Shown: piece after piece, positions 28,534 to 40,440 of the stretch | Position numbering within the stretch: position 1 is the stretch's first letter | How the letters are laid out: each line of letters opens with the position of its first letter | Source of the DNA: Ctena decussata | Taxonomy: Eukaryota; Mollusca; Bivalvia; Lucinida; Lucinidae | Reading direction: 5' to 3' | Length of the DNA stretch: 64,000 nt | NCBI GenBank assembly: GCA_963989385.1 | Contig: OZ022501.1 | Coordinates: 19,616,102-19,680,101 of the forward strand | Notes under the pieces: generated by a model | Database searches by the model: none | What the model was told of the DNA's origin: nothing | Seen by the model: the letters and a program-made list of their open reading frames with translations, nothing else | Made by a program: the position numbers and the translations under genes

Positions 28534-29354
28534 CTGAAAGGATTTAAAAACTTCCACTTTTTATTGCTGGCTGCTGATCTGTTTACTTATGACAGTGTTG
28601 AATATTTAACGATAAAATGCTTGAAACTTATCAAATTTAAAGATTACGCAGTTTATTCGTATCATTTACTTAATGACGTCAGTAAAAGAGCGTTACGTCA
28701 CTGAAATGAATAAGGCGATTCCAGCGTTATCTTATGCAACACTATATTGACCATTTCTTCCTGTCTTAATATTGTGACGTCATCCACGTTGATCTGCAAG
28801 TATCATTGCGGATGATGCTGTCGCGCAAAGCCTATTACGGAGACGCCGTCGACGTTAGTTAACGTCATGACCTCTGGTTTTCAATCTCGGTTAGGTGATT
28901 TTCCGACGGTCTTTTGGCTTCCTGTAAACAGTGCACGTCGTCTGAGATTTTAAATTGCCGTAATTAAGACATAAAATTGTCACGCGACGCCACTTTTTGA
29001 AATTTCAGCATTTATCTGGACCAAAACTCTGCACCTGTTTGTGATATTTAGGCGCGGAAGGATAAATTAAACCACAGACCGAGTTCAAACTTATAAAATT
29101 CAATTTGATATTGTAAGAGAAATGTTTCACCAGAAAACGGTGTACATGAATCTATTCATCCTTATGTAAACGGTACTTAGAACACGAGGAGCACGTGCGT
29201 TTTCCTGACCGATTCGGTTGAACGATTTCAGATTCGGTATATTGATATAATCAGGTATAAGAGAATATATACGCTGTAAAATTTTGATGGACGTAGCTGC
29301 ATGTATTTTTGAGATATTTAAAATTAATGGGTGGAAGTTTTTAAATCCTTTCAG
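28534..29354. mobile_element. TIR DNA transposon, 821 bp, TATA flanks
   Basis: ctgaaaggatttaaaaactt ccac and its exact inverse gtggaagtttttaaatcctt tcag form the ends; TATA lies on both sides (28530-28533, 29355-29358). No transposase. The interior is richer in CG dinucleotides than its surroundings. Confidence 0.88.
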
Positions 29355-29789
29355 TATAGTTAATTTATCATCTTGTTTGTCGACAAAACAGCCTTACTGG
29401 CTAATGTTGAGCTGTTGTACACTTGAAAGTCGACTTTAAACTCAATATACATCCATCACCAAACCACCACCACATAACTGATACGTATATTACATAATGT
29501 TACATATGTACAGTTGCGGTTTATTTCACTTGACAATATTTATTAGAGAATTTCATTTTATTTTAGTTAAACAGTCTTCCCTTAGTGATCTTACATTGGT
29601 TGATCTATCAATTTACATCTTCTAAGATGAAGTGCAAAGCACAGGTGCCTTGAAACCGATTCCACGCGCTGACATTCCTGAGGACACAGTATGACTGTAC
29701 TAACTATTGCATCTGAGGTACAGTCTAGGATCAGTTGCGTAAGCAGGAACTTGTCATTTACGATTGACTTAACAGTGAACACTGGGTTA
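29355..29789. other. Intergenic, nothing recognised
   Basis: No repeat or coding structure recognised. Confidence 0.35.
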
Positions 29790-29929
29790 CTAGTGTCACG
29801 GACTCTGAAAAAAAATCTCACGCCCGGGCCGAGGATCGAACCCGGGACCTTTCGATCTAAAGTCTCGCACTCTACCACGTCGCTATAAAAGCCGGCTTGT
29901 AACACAAGGCAGTACAAGTGTATGATATA

Positions 29930-30600
29930 AAGGCCATTTGCTGTCTATAAAACAGGTCATTTTGCACAATTTCTCTTTTACTATTGGTGATAAAATTGAT
30001 TTTTTTTCTCCACTGGTATTGTCAAACTAATACATAACTGGAAACTAACTTTCAGAATTTTATCATGTCAATTTTTTGCTTTTGTCTATTCAATCCTGTA
30101 CAAAAAATTACAAAATTTTCAGCTTCACTAGAGGGGAGTACAATCATTTAATGTAATAGCTATAAGCAATGCCCATATATGCATCACAAACAAGTCATGT
30201 TTCTATAGATAAATTAATCCTATTCATCACCAATCAATTATCTTCGCAACAAATAAATAAGTGAATTTCATTTTTACTCAGATGAAAAGATTAACAGGTA
30301 TGTAGGTGCCATTGAGTAACTCTGTACAATTAACTAACAGTTGACTTAGGTAAATATTGGCCATTCTAAGGCTGTTCCATGAATAAACTTACTCCCTTGT
30401 AAAATACAGTGAAAATATCTTCTAAAAATGGGCAGTTTTGAAAAGAAACATTTTAGTTTCAAAATATAATTTTGAGGAAAATTATAGATTAGTTATGTAT
30501 AAGATAGACATTAAAGATGCGCTTTACTTCACAGTGATAGCTGTGGTAGTTTTAGAGATATTTAGCAAAATGACCTGTTTTATAGACAGCAAATGGCCTA
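29930..30600. mobile_element. TIR DNA transposon inside the TRIM LTR, 671 bp, TA target
   Basis: aaggccatttgctgtctata aaacaggtcattttgc and its inverse form TIRs of about 36 bp. TA duplicated at 29928-29929 and 30601-30602. Removing it restores the same LTR sequence as 30738-30892 across the junction, which fixes both ends exactly. Confidence 0.92.
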
Positions 30601-30737
30601 TACCTAACCATTACCCTGTGACATTCTCCCCCTCCATATTGAATTCGTCCTCGAATTCTCAGGAGTTACAAGAATCACTGGAAATGAGACTTAAGAAGTT
30701 CTAATGCACACATGGGTCATTTACGTTGGGCGCCATT

Positions 30738-30892
30738 TGTCACGGACTCTGAAAAAATCTCACGCCCGGGCCGAGGATCGAACCCGGGACCTTTCGATCT
30801 AAAGTCTCGCACTCTACCACGTCGCTATAAAAGCCGGCTTGTACCGCAAGGCAGTACAAGTGTATGATATACCTAACCATTACCCTGTGACA
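30738..30892 (-). repeat. Intact LTR of the tRNA-like TRIM
   Basis: 155 bp. The tRNA-like part covers about 30755-30832 (minus). It shares gcgacgtgg(t)tagagtg with the LTR at 23458. Confidence 0.85.
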
Positions 30893-30939
30893 CTAGCCAG
30901 AAGTATGGTCTACAACACTGAGATATAACTCTGTCTGAC

Positions 30940-31925
30940 AGAACTAAGCGCACTACACTAAGCAATAAAATGAACCCTGTCCTCAGACTCAGCAGAGCAG
31001 AGCAGACATAGATCTGTAGCAGCCCCATTTCTGAACTTCACTCTGTTCTTCTGTAAGCAGTAGGTACCAGTGAGCAGCCAAACTTTGGTAATAGCTCTTC
31101 TAACATCTCTGGGGGAGTTTGCCACTGTCTTCCAGCAGGGGTCGACTTCACCAACTTTACAGTTGCCCACATTCAGATACTGCAAGGAAGTTTTTGTTTT
31201 TGCATCAGAGCACCACAATTCAGCTACGAAACTGTCAACTTGGGCCTTGACATCCCGCTTCACTACTGAACTGTTGCTGAAGGAGATATACATTAGGAAG
31301 GTTGTACTTATGCAGAAGTTGGTTACAGGCTGTAAACCAGCAATGACTATCTGGACCCTTTACAGCTATCTGTCTCCTGGCAATATCTTGCTCTAAGGTA
31401 CCATCACTGTACAGAACACTACACAACAAGGTGAGTCTTTTCAGGTGCAGCTCTTGCTCCACGGGGCGCACACCAAGCAAGCAGTTCACCGCTACGGTTG
31501 CCGTGTTCCTAGGCAAGGACCGTATTCTTCTCATCATATCACGCTGTAGCTTTTCAAGAGACTGCACATCAGACAGGCTGCAAGACAGGACCTCCATACC
31601 ATATATAAGACGAGGAACCACATATATCTTCCACAGGTGGGCAGACACCACAGGATTCAAACCCAAACTGGTACCATAAACGCCAGCACCCATCATACTA
31701 TACATCGTACGCCTACCCAATTGTATTTTCTCCACCCCTTGACTGTCTGTGGATTCCAAGATGGACACTACTCTTAGCCTTTGGAATGGCTTCATCTCCA
31801 AACTTTATGTCACACCTAGAGCCTTTAACATCTTTGTTTAATGAGACTTCCTCTGATTTCTTTGCATGAATACAGTAACGGTGGTTAGAGCAATATCCCC
31901 GTACCATAAAACAATACACTGTGCA
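30940..31925 (-). pseudogene. LINE reverse transcriptase remnant (C-terminal part)
   Basis: Frames overlapping at 31713-31801 and 31235-31293 join, with two frameshifts, into the region behind the RT core. It includes GRRTMYSMMGAGVYG, VVSAHLWKIYVVPRLIYGME, LEKLQRDMMRRIRSLP, and a terminal CLLCSAESEDRVHFIA zinc-knuckle-like end. Such order is known from CR1/Jockey-like non-LTR elements. The 5' part is cut at about 31925 by a HINE fragment; no active domain remains. Confidence 0.75.
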
Positions 31926-31944
31926 TGCATCCTACTGCCAAGAA

Positions 31945-32627
31945 CCGCCACTGTGACCTAATTTCGCAATAGATTTTTTTTTCATTTTTACAATTTTTAA
32001 TCCCAAGGTCCCATTCATGTTCCATGCAAACTTTCAATCAATCTAATATACCAAATAGTTCTGGAGAAGAAGTTGATTTTGTTGTTTTTGCTATTTTTAG
32101 TAACGGCGGCCATCTTTGATTCTTGACCTGACCCAATTTTTCAATTTTGAAACCCTGCAGTCTGATCATGCTCCATGTGAAATTTTAGACCTATGGGTTC
32201 AGTGGTTTTACAGAAGAAGTTGTTTGAAGCTGTTTGAAGTTGTTTGAATAAGTCGTTTTCTGACAGTGGCATTTGAGCAAAATTACACTCGTAAACAGAA
32301 AGTAGGTCACTGTGACAAATCTCCGCTACAGATTTTTTTTCATTTTTACAGTTTTGAATACCAAGGTTTCACTGATATTCCGTGCCAAAATTCAGACAAA
32401 TATACCCAGTGGTTCTGGAGAAGAAGTTTATTTTCTTGTTTTTGCTATTTTTAGTAAGAGCGGCCATCTTGGATTTTCAACCTAACCCAATTTTACAATT
32501 CTGAAACCCTGGTGTCAGGTCATGCTCCATGTGAAATTTGAGAACCATGGGACCGGTAGTTTTACAGAAGAAGATGTTTGAAATTTTGTTTTTAGGTGTC
32601 GACGGACGACGCACGGGCCAGATAATA
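31945..32627 (+). repeat. HINE fragment, same family as 4236-6372
   Basis: Matches 5640-6280 almost in order: ctgtgacctaatttcgcaat, gctatttttagtaacggcgg ccatct, ccatgtgaaattt, tagttttacagaagaagatg, ending gacggacgacgcacggg. Confidence 0.8.
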
Positions 32628-33360
32628 ACTAGAGTTACATACGAAAAATTGATTGCACAGCCCGCAGGTTTGCACTATAATAACTGTGTGAGTCCGTCCG
32701 TCCGTCCGTCCGTTCGTTATCAGTTAGCGAAAACGCTTATAACTCTTGAACCGCATTCTATATTTTGATAAAATTTGCATACTTATACATGTCAACATTA
32801 TCTAACGACTCGCATGCATAACCGTTTTGGACGAGGCTTTGCTGAGCACAAGTTGAAAATTTACGGTCAAGTAGTGAAAATGCTCATAACTCTTGAACCC
32901 CGTGGTATATATGGTTCAAATTTTGTATACTTATGTATTTTAACATTGTCCAGCCACCGGCATGCAAAACGGTGACGAAAGTCTAAACAGTATTGCACGA
33001 CCCACAGGTGTGCACTTTAATCGCTGTGCAAGTCCATCAGTCTGTTTGTCCTTCCGCTGTAGTCAGTGAGTGAAATTGCTCATAACTCTTAATCACATGG
33101 TGTAGTTTGATAAAAATATTCTACAAGAAATGACCAATTTCATTTCCATACATTCCGCCTGGCACCAGAAACTGATTATTCTACATTCACCACGGATTGT
33201 GCACATTACCATCAGTTGATTTCAATAAAAAATTAAATTTTGGTGACTTCAAACAGATTGTAGATAACTTTCACCACACACACACGCGGACCATGGGAAA
33301 AATCCAGTGAGTCGTCATGGACAATACTGACTCATCGATGGAAATGGCACCGGAGTGTTA
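32628..33360. repeat. HINE-like unit with ccgtccgtccgtccg and two tandem segments
   Basis: gcataactcttgaacc, tttgcatacttat and acagcccgcaggtttgcact recur (32690-32975, 32985-33075). Ends not defined. Confidence 0.5.
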
Positions 33361-33368
33361 CCGTCAGT

Positions 33369-33532
33369 CAGGGGCGGATCCAGGAATTTTGGATAGGGAG
33401 TTCAAATTAGCTGAGGGGGTTAGATTTGCGCAGTTCGACCAATTTTTGCTGAAATTCCCCATGAAAATGAAATAATTTAGGCTGAAGAGGGGGTTTGTTT
33501 GAACCCCCGAAACCCCTCTGGATCCGCCACTG
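33369..33532. mobile_element. hAT-like MITE, CAGGGGCGGATCC ends
   Basis: Left caggggcggatccaggaatt, right ctctggatccgccactg, with an inner aaacccctc/gaggggggt pairing. GTCAGT is repeated on both sides (33363-33368, 33533-33538). This cAg(g/t)ggcggatcc end is widespread among animal MITEs (established). Confidence 0.85.
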
Positions 33533-33624
33533 GTCAGTGAGGCTTCTTCACGAGCCACCCCATCTCACGAGGAACAGTGCTCCCAGGGCAAATGGTGGAC
33601 CACGGGTGTGAATGGTGAAAATAA

Positions 33625-35519
33625 AACAAGAAGTCCATGATGGACCTAAATCGCTCACCTGAGTTATGATGAAATAACATGGAAGATCATCTATTTGATG
33701 ATGGTTCAATTGCAGCAGTTTTGCACTTTCTAATCTATATTCTGACAAAGTTTCATAAAGATTGGATCAAAACTGTGCCCTCTAGAGTGTACACAATGTT
33801 TTTCTAACCTAGACCTGGCAATCTAGGTTTTGATCAGACATTATTCAGATTCAAACTGGCCTACATTTCATGAAGATAATCATTCTGACAAAGTTTCATG
33901 AAGATTCAATGCAAAATAAAGCCACAATTGTGTACACAAGATTTTTCTATGATTTGACCTAGTGACCTAGTTTTTGACCTGACAAGACCCAGTTTCAAAC
34001 TTGGCCTAGATTTCATTACGATAATCATTCTGACAAAGCTTCATGAAGTTTGAATCAAAACTGTGCCCTTTAGAGTATCCACAATGTTTTTCTAAGGTTT
34101 GACCTAGTAATCTAGTTTTTGATCCAACATGACCCAGTTGCATCCTTGGTCTAGATTTGTTGGGGATAAACATTTTGACAAAGTTTCATGAAGATTGGAA
34201 CAAAACTGTGCCCTCTAGAGCATTCACATGGTTTTTCTAAGATCTGACCTAGTGACCTAGTTTTTGACCTGACATGGCCCAGTTTCAAATCTGGTCTAGA
34301 TTTTATAAAGATAAGCATTCTGACAAAGTTTCATGAAGATTGGATCATAACTGTGCCCTCTAGAGTGTACACAAGGTTTTTCTAAGATTTGACCTAGTGA
34401 CCTAGTTTTTGACCCAACATGACTCAGTTTCAATCTTGGCCTAGACTGTATAAGGATAAAAAATTCTGAAAAAGTTTCATGAAGATTGGATCATAACCCT
34501 GCCCGCCAGAATGTACACAAGGTTTTTTCTAAGATTTAACCTAGTGACCTAGTTTTTGACCCCACATAACTCAGTTTCAATCTTGGCCTAGATTGTATAA
34601 GGATAAACATTGTGACAAAGTTTCATGAAAATTGGATCATAACTGTGCCCGCCAGACTGTACACAAGGTTTTTCTAAGAGTTGACCTAGTGACCTAGTTT
34701 TTGACTCCACATGACCCAGTTTCAAACTTGGTCTAGATTTTATTTAGATAAACATTCTGACAAAGTTTCATGAAGATTGGATCAAAACTGTGGCCTCTGT
34801 GTCATTCTAAGATTTATTTCTATTTTTAGCTCTGGCAGCCATTTTGTTCAGCGGAGTAGAACCGTTTTAGCAATTTTGGTTCAGGGCAATGAGTCAAACA
34901 TTTCTGTGAAATTATTTTGAAATCGAGCTATTGGCTTCAGAGAAGATATCTTTTAAAGGTTTTTCTATTTTTAGATTTCTATTTTAAGCTCTGGCGGCCA
35001 TTTTGTTCAGCGGAGTGAAACCGTTTTAGGGCAATGAGTCAAACATTTCTGTGAAATTATTTTGAAATCGAGCCATTGGCTTCAGAGAAGATATCTTTTA
35101 AAGGTTTTTCTATTTTTAGATTTCTATTTTAAGCTCTGGCGGCCATTTTGTTCAGCGGAGTGAAACCGTTTTAGCAATTTTGGTTCAGGGCAATGAGTCA
35201 AACATTTCTGTGAAATTATTTTGAAATCGAGCTATTGGCTTCAGAGGAGATGTCGTTTAAAGGTTTTTCTATTTTTAGCTCTGGCGGCCATTTTGTTCAG
35301 CGGAGCGGAACCATTTTAGCAATTTTGGTTCAGGGTTATAACACAAACATTTCTGTGAAATTGTTTTGAAATTGGCTTACTGGTCTAGGAGGAGATGTCG
35401 TTTAAAGAAATTGTTGACGGACGGACAGACGGACGGACGGACGACGGACGGACGACGGACGACGGACAAATATCGATCACAATAGCTCACCTTGAGCACT
35501 TCGTGCTCAGGTGAGCTAA
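33625..35519 (+). mobile_element. Full HINE element, family of 2213-6818, not interrupted
   Basis: Left aaacaagaagtccatgatgg, atcgctcacctgag. About eight tandem units with gacctagtgacctagttttt, then four with ctctggcggccattttgttc, then a gacggacggacgg microsatellite at 35415-35468. 3' hairpin ttgagcacttcgtgctcag, gtgagctaa. It shows what 2213-6818 looked like before insertion. Confidence 0.82.
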
Positions 35520-35520
35520 A

Positions 35521-36303
35521 AATGAATGGAAATGCCAACTAGGATGAATTTGGAGGCCAAAATGTACGAGCCCTAAAATAAAATGGAGCTTGAAACTAAG
35601 TACCGAAGTAGTATGTATGTTGCAGAAACCTAGGATATGTATGTATGTTGAAGAAACCTAGGATAATCCTATGTGCATATGTACGTACATATGTAGACAC
35701 TTAACATGCTTGCATGTCTGCATATATGTTTGACAGCACACGCATGTTTACATGCACGTGCAAGTATATGCATGGTGTATACCATTCAGATTCCTGGAAG
35801 CACAGATACACAAATATAGCCAATATTGGTAATGACAATTCTTCCCTAAAGCTGCAAATGTAAATCAATTATCATTAATTGTAAATATTTTTAGCATGAG
35901 CAAAAAATTCTAAAGCAGTGTGAGTTTCTGATAAATACCAAATTTGGTTCGGATTGATCTGGTTTTGGTGGTTTGGGGTGTTTTTATGGGCGGTCTGGGG
36001 TGTTTTGGAGTGGTTTGGGGGGGGGGGGGGTAATCTTTCTATTTTCTTTTGTAGGTATTCCACCCTATAAAGAGTCACCGCTGAAACGTAGTTGTATTGT
36101 TGTTGGGTTGGACATGAGCGCAGGGCAATTATACATAAAGTTTAGATTTTCTGTGCTAGTCATAAGTCTTTACAGTTATAGAGCCAGCAACTGTACTTTT
36201 ACATAGAAATTGAATATGCATCCACCGTCGGTTTGAAGAACCATCCAGCGTCTTACCATATCCATCGTCGAATTATAACAATCACATCCAACGTTGATAC
36301 TAT
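35521..36303. other. Intergenic sequence with short repeats
   Basis: A 25-bp direct repeat (gtatgtatgttg.agaaacctagg) at 35611-35660 and a G-run at 36017-36030. No gene seen. Confidence 0.4.
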
Positions 36304-36705
36304 ACCAAACAAAAAAAGAAACGCACACAGTGAGATTTTCCCGTTTAATTTACCTTTTATAGCATGATTAGAAAATGTCTAAAAATCCGTATTTCTGAAC
36401 AAATCTTGCTCAGACTTCATCATTGTGTAGATGAGTACCTGTACCTTCCATATGCATGAAAAATACGCATTACTGAAATCGCTGACAATGGCCTCTTATT
36501 GAAAACTTTGACATTGAAAACTGACCCCTGTCTTGTTCAGAGACGCGTCACAGAGTACTGAATGGACACAATTAAATGAAATTTTCGGGTTGAACAGTCC
36601 GATTGTTTACCTGTAACACTGTAAGAATTATTTTTTTTTAATTTTTTGTTAATTCCAAGAAAATACCAAAATATTCCTGCGTGCGTTTTTTTTTTGTTTT
36701 GTATA
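36304..36705. mobile_element. TIR MITE (taccaaacaaaaaaagaaacgcac)
   Basis: taccaaacaaaaaaagaaac gcac at left; gtgcgttttttttttgtttt gta at right, between TA dinucleotides. No coding capacity. Confidence 0.75.
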
Positions 36706-36954
36706 TAAATTCGCGTCCAGCATCGTTTAGTAATCCATATATGCAGGTGGACTTGAGAGTTATTATTAAAGTTAAACTAGATAAGATTAACTAGATAAAA
36801 CACCTCCCGAAGACCCAGTTTTCTAAAAGTTTATGCAAATATCTATAGATCTTACAACCGCCACCAAAAGGAAGAAACGTATGTACAGTAAATACAGCGC
36901 ACAGGAATGATCATATAAGTTTATATAGTCCAGACCTAGGTGAAGAGCACCAAC

Positions 36955-37110
36955 TCGATGGACCGTGATTTGCCTCTTGATCCATCATAGGAGAACCTCT
37001 TTCAGTGGGTTAGGCGCTGGCTTGCTAAGCTAGCTGTCCTGTTAAAGGCAGGGGTGGACTATAAGAGGCAAAATTAGCTACCTATTCTCAGTTTTGGACA
37101 AGTTGTCATA
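36955..37110 (+). repeat. tRNA-headed SINE fragment (same as 41374-41580)
   Basis: cagtgggttaggcgctggct tgctaagctagctgtcctgt taaaggcagg is shared with 41390-41440. The front of the tRNA-like head is replaced. Confidence 0.65.
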
Positions 37111-37854
37111 AGTCAAAATATCGAGTATTATTTCCAAGGCGACTCTGTTTAAGTCGATTATTGTACAATGATTTAGATTTATCGATTTCCTCTTTGCGAC
37201 TTTGGGTTTAATTCACGATGGTCTTAGTCATTTTTCGGCGATCTTACAAGATATGTTTACAAATACAGGTCAAAATACGCTCGAAAACTGCATTAAATCG
37301 CTATATCTGAAATCGACATATTGAAATATAACACAATTTGAATAGTCCAGTCAAATTGTGGAAGAACCTAAAACAATTGCAATAAAAGGTTTCTTTGCAG
37401 TAATAAGCTTCTAAGACCTACAGTTTTAACATACTAAAAGTAGGACAAAATCGGAGAATGTGAAACTTGATTTTTTCATATGCCTTGGTTTCGAACGATT
37501 TAGACCACTGCACAGCCACCCTTGGTCGGAAAGCCACTTCTAAACATCATTTCTAGACAAGTTAAATCCATAGAAGTCGTTGGTAAAGCAGTTATACTGT
37601 TCTTTAGCTTTTGTCTACCATTAAATTTGCTGATTATGCATAACCGGTCTATCATATAGTATATTACTATTTGTTTACCCCACCCACCAGTGCAAATTTT
37701 GCTTTTACCATAACTTCTATTCAGATGGACAATATGGATGGTAATGAAGATAGTAAACAGAACCAATGTTTTTAAATGAAGACTGTCACAGAACAATAGA
37801 AGCAAACAGCTTGATGTAACTCCTATTTATCAAATGATGGGGCATCTGAGAGTG

Positions 37855-38118
37855 TTGTTTTGTTGCTTCACGTCCACGGTAACGGCCATGGTCATGTCGG
37901 GACGGTCAGTTAACTTACGACACTATTCTTAGGCCGGCTTAGACCTCCTATGCGGTTTAGCAGTACTAAGTGCACATAATTTCGTCAGTAACTGACAACT
38001 GTCCTTCTTGAATCAGCGGAAGGAGAAACGGAAGTAAGTAGCCGGACCGGGTATCGAACACAGGACCCCTGGCTCTTGAGTCAGACGCGCTACCGACTGT
38101 ACTATGTGGCCCGGCTAA
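37855..38118 (-). mobile_element. tRNA-derived SINE
   Basis: On the minus strand: head agccgggccacatagtacag ..., anticodon-stem-like ctgactcaagagccag, B-box-like gtgttcgatacccgg; then ttccgctgattcaagaagg and tgtcccgacatgacc, then gtggacgtgaagca. Same family as 48146-48424 and 57082-57350. Confidence 0.8.
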
Positions 38119-38729
38119 ATACTTGATGTGTTGAAAGGATAATCCACTAGAGGGTTAAATATGCAGATAACTTGGACATGCTTAGGGATATTAGGTGATG
38201 ACCGCCATGACATTTTTGCATTCATAAATGGTAAAATGTTTACTTTTCTGGTTCAAAATTTACAAATTATACCTCTTTCCTGCCTAACAGCCACCTCCCC
38301 ACCCCGCCCACTCCTCTGGAAAGAAGTCATTGTTTTAGTTTGCCTGAACGACCTTCAGGAAGACCTATTGTTGTCACCCCGGTGTCGGCCTCCGCGTTTG
38401 CACCCGCGTCCATGTCCACCTTTTGGGTGTTATAGGTTATATTAAAACACCCATATCTCTTTAACCCATTGATAGCCTAAGTTGATACTTTCAACTGATG
38501 AGGCCTAATTGGCCGAAACTAGCTAGTCTGGCCCAGAAAACTTGTACACTAGACAGTTTTCAGTTCTTTGGTGTGATCCTTGCTTCCAAAGGATAACCCT
38601 TTTATAGAACATATTTCACTTATGCTAGATAATGGTCTTACGTTTTACACCATTGCCCCCCCTTCCCCCAGTGACCTTGAGGTCAAGGTCATGGAATTGG
38701 AAATTTCATGTTAAAATATGGGATGTTCT

Positions 38730-40440
38730 TTAAGGTTTTATCTCATCTGTCAAGGCGAGCTTATAGTATAGTATAGCCTTGGTCCGTTGTCCGTCGTCGT
38801 CTTCCACACTTTAAAACATACCTCCTAAACCATCTGCTCAATCTTGATCAAATTTTATGTGTAGCATTGTTGGGGGTGGGGGATTGACTGCATAAGGTTA
38901 AAGGGCAGATCATATTGGAACTGTGGTTGCCATTGTAACATAAAGCTCCCATAGACTTATAATCGGAAAAACTTAAAAAAAAATCTTTTTTCTCTGAAAC
39001 CATGACGCACAGAGCTTATTTATTTAATTTTAGCAATGTTTTGTGGTCCCCTACACCACTCCTGCCAATCCATCCCCTGGGGTCAAAACTGGCACCACGC
39101 TAGGGGCCCATTGCTTTATATAGGGCTCTATAGCTAAAGAACCTTCAAAAATTTTCCACTATGAAAACCTTAGGTCCAGAGCTTACATATTTAGTATGTA
39201 GCAATGGTTAGTTGTCACGTACATAAATCCTGCCAACCATGCCTCTGGGATCCAAATTTGCCACCCTCAGGGGTCACTAGCTTCCACAGAGTTATGACGA
39301 GAAAAACTTTTAAAAAAATCTTTTTTATTTGAAACCATGAGGCCCAGAGCTGATATATTTAGCATGTAGCAGTGTTTAGTGGTCCTCTAAATAAATCCTG
39401 CAAGCCATGCCCCTGGGGTCCAAACTGGCCCCATCCCAGGGGGTTATTTGTTTATATAGGGCTATATAGCTAAAGAACCTTCAAATTCCCACCCCCCTCT
39501 GAAACCATGAGGTCCAGAGCTTACATATTTAGTATGTAGCAATGGTTAGGGGTCACCTACATAAATCCTGCCAACCATGCCCCTTGGGTCCAAATTGGCC
39601 ACGCCCCAGGGGCATTAGCTCCTATAGTCTTACGAAGTGAAAAAAATCTTCTCTGAAACCATGAGGCCCAGAGCTTAAACATTTAGTATGTAGCAATGTT
39701 TAGTGGTCCCCTGCATAAATCCTGTCAACCATACCCATGTTGTCCAAACTGACCCAACCCCAGGGGTCATTTGTTAATATAGGGCTATATAGCTGAGAAC
39801 CTTCAAAAATCTTTTCTCTGAAACCATGTGACCCAGAGCTTACATATCATTTAGTATGTAGCAATGGTTAGCAATGGTTGGAGTCAGGTACACAAATCCT
39901 GCCAACCATGCCCTTGGGATCCAAACTCCAAATCGCCGCCCCCTCCCCCCACACACACATACATCCCCGGAGTCAGTCATTGGCTCCCATAGACTTATAA
40001 TCGACAAAACTTAAAAAATCTTCTTCTCTGAAACCAAGAGGCCTAGAGCTTATATATTTATTTAGTATCTATGTAGCAATGTTTAGTGTCCCATAACTCC
40101 TGCCAACCAAGCCCTTGGGATCCAAACTGGCCCCACCCCAGGGGGTCATTTGTTTATATAGAGATATATCGCTAAAGAACCTTCAAAAATCTTCTTCTCT
40201 GATACCATGAGGCCCAGAGCTTACATATTTAGTATTTAGCAATGTTTAGTTGTCACGTACATAAATCCTGCCAACCATGCCTTGGGTCCAATTGGCCACA
40301 CCCCGGGGGTCATTAGCTCCCATAGACTTATAATGGGGAAAATCTTAAAAAATCATCTTCCCAGAAACCATGAGGCCCAGAGCTTACATATTTAGTACGT
40401 AGCAATGTTTAGTGGTCCCCTTCATAAATTCTGCCGAGGA
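38730..40440 (+). repeat. HINE-like tandem array, unit about 170-180 bp
   Basis: About eight units of gaaaccatgaggcccagagc ttacatatttagtatgtagc aatg...ctgccaaccatgcccctggg, some missing half. Preceded by aaggcgagcttatagtatag and gtccgttgtccgtcgtcg. Confidence 0.75.

Larger units (their letters stand above)
29794..30892 (-). mobile_element. TRIM retrotransposon with tRNA-like LTRs, one LTR split by a transposon
   Basis: LTRs of about 155-157 bp: 30738-30892 (intact, the 5' LTR on the minus strand) and 29794-29929 plus 30603-30623 (3' LTR, interrupted). Both begin TGTCACAGGG and end CCGTGACA (minus strand). CTAG is duplicated at 29790-29793 and 30893-30896. Next to the 5' LTR is aaTGGCGCCCAACGT, a primer-binding-site type sequence; before the 3' LTR is a purine tract ggagggggagaa. 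The interior is only 114 bp. The LTR holds gcgacgtggtagagtgcgag (A-box-like) and gggttcgatcctcgg (B box), i.e. a tRNA-like Pol III promoter in the sense orientation. Confidence 0.87.
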
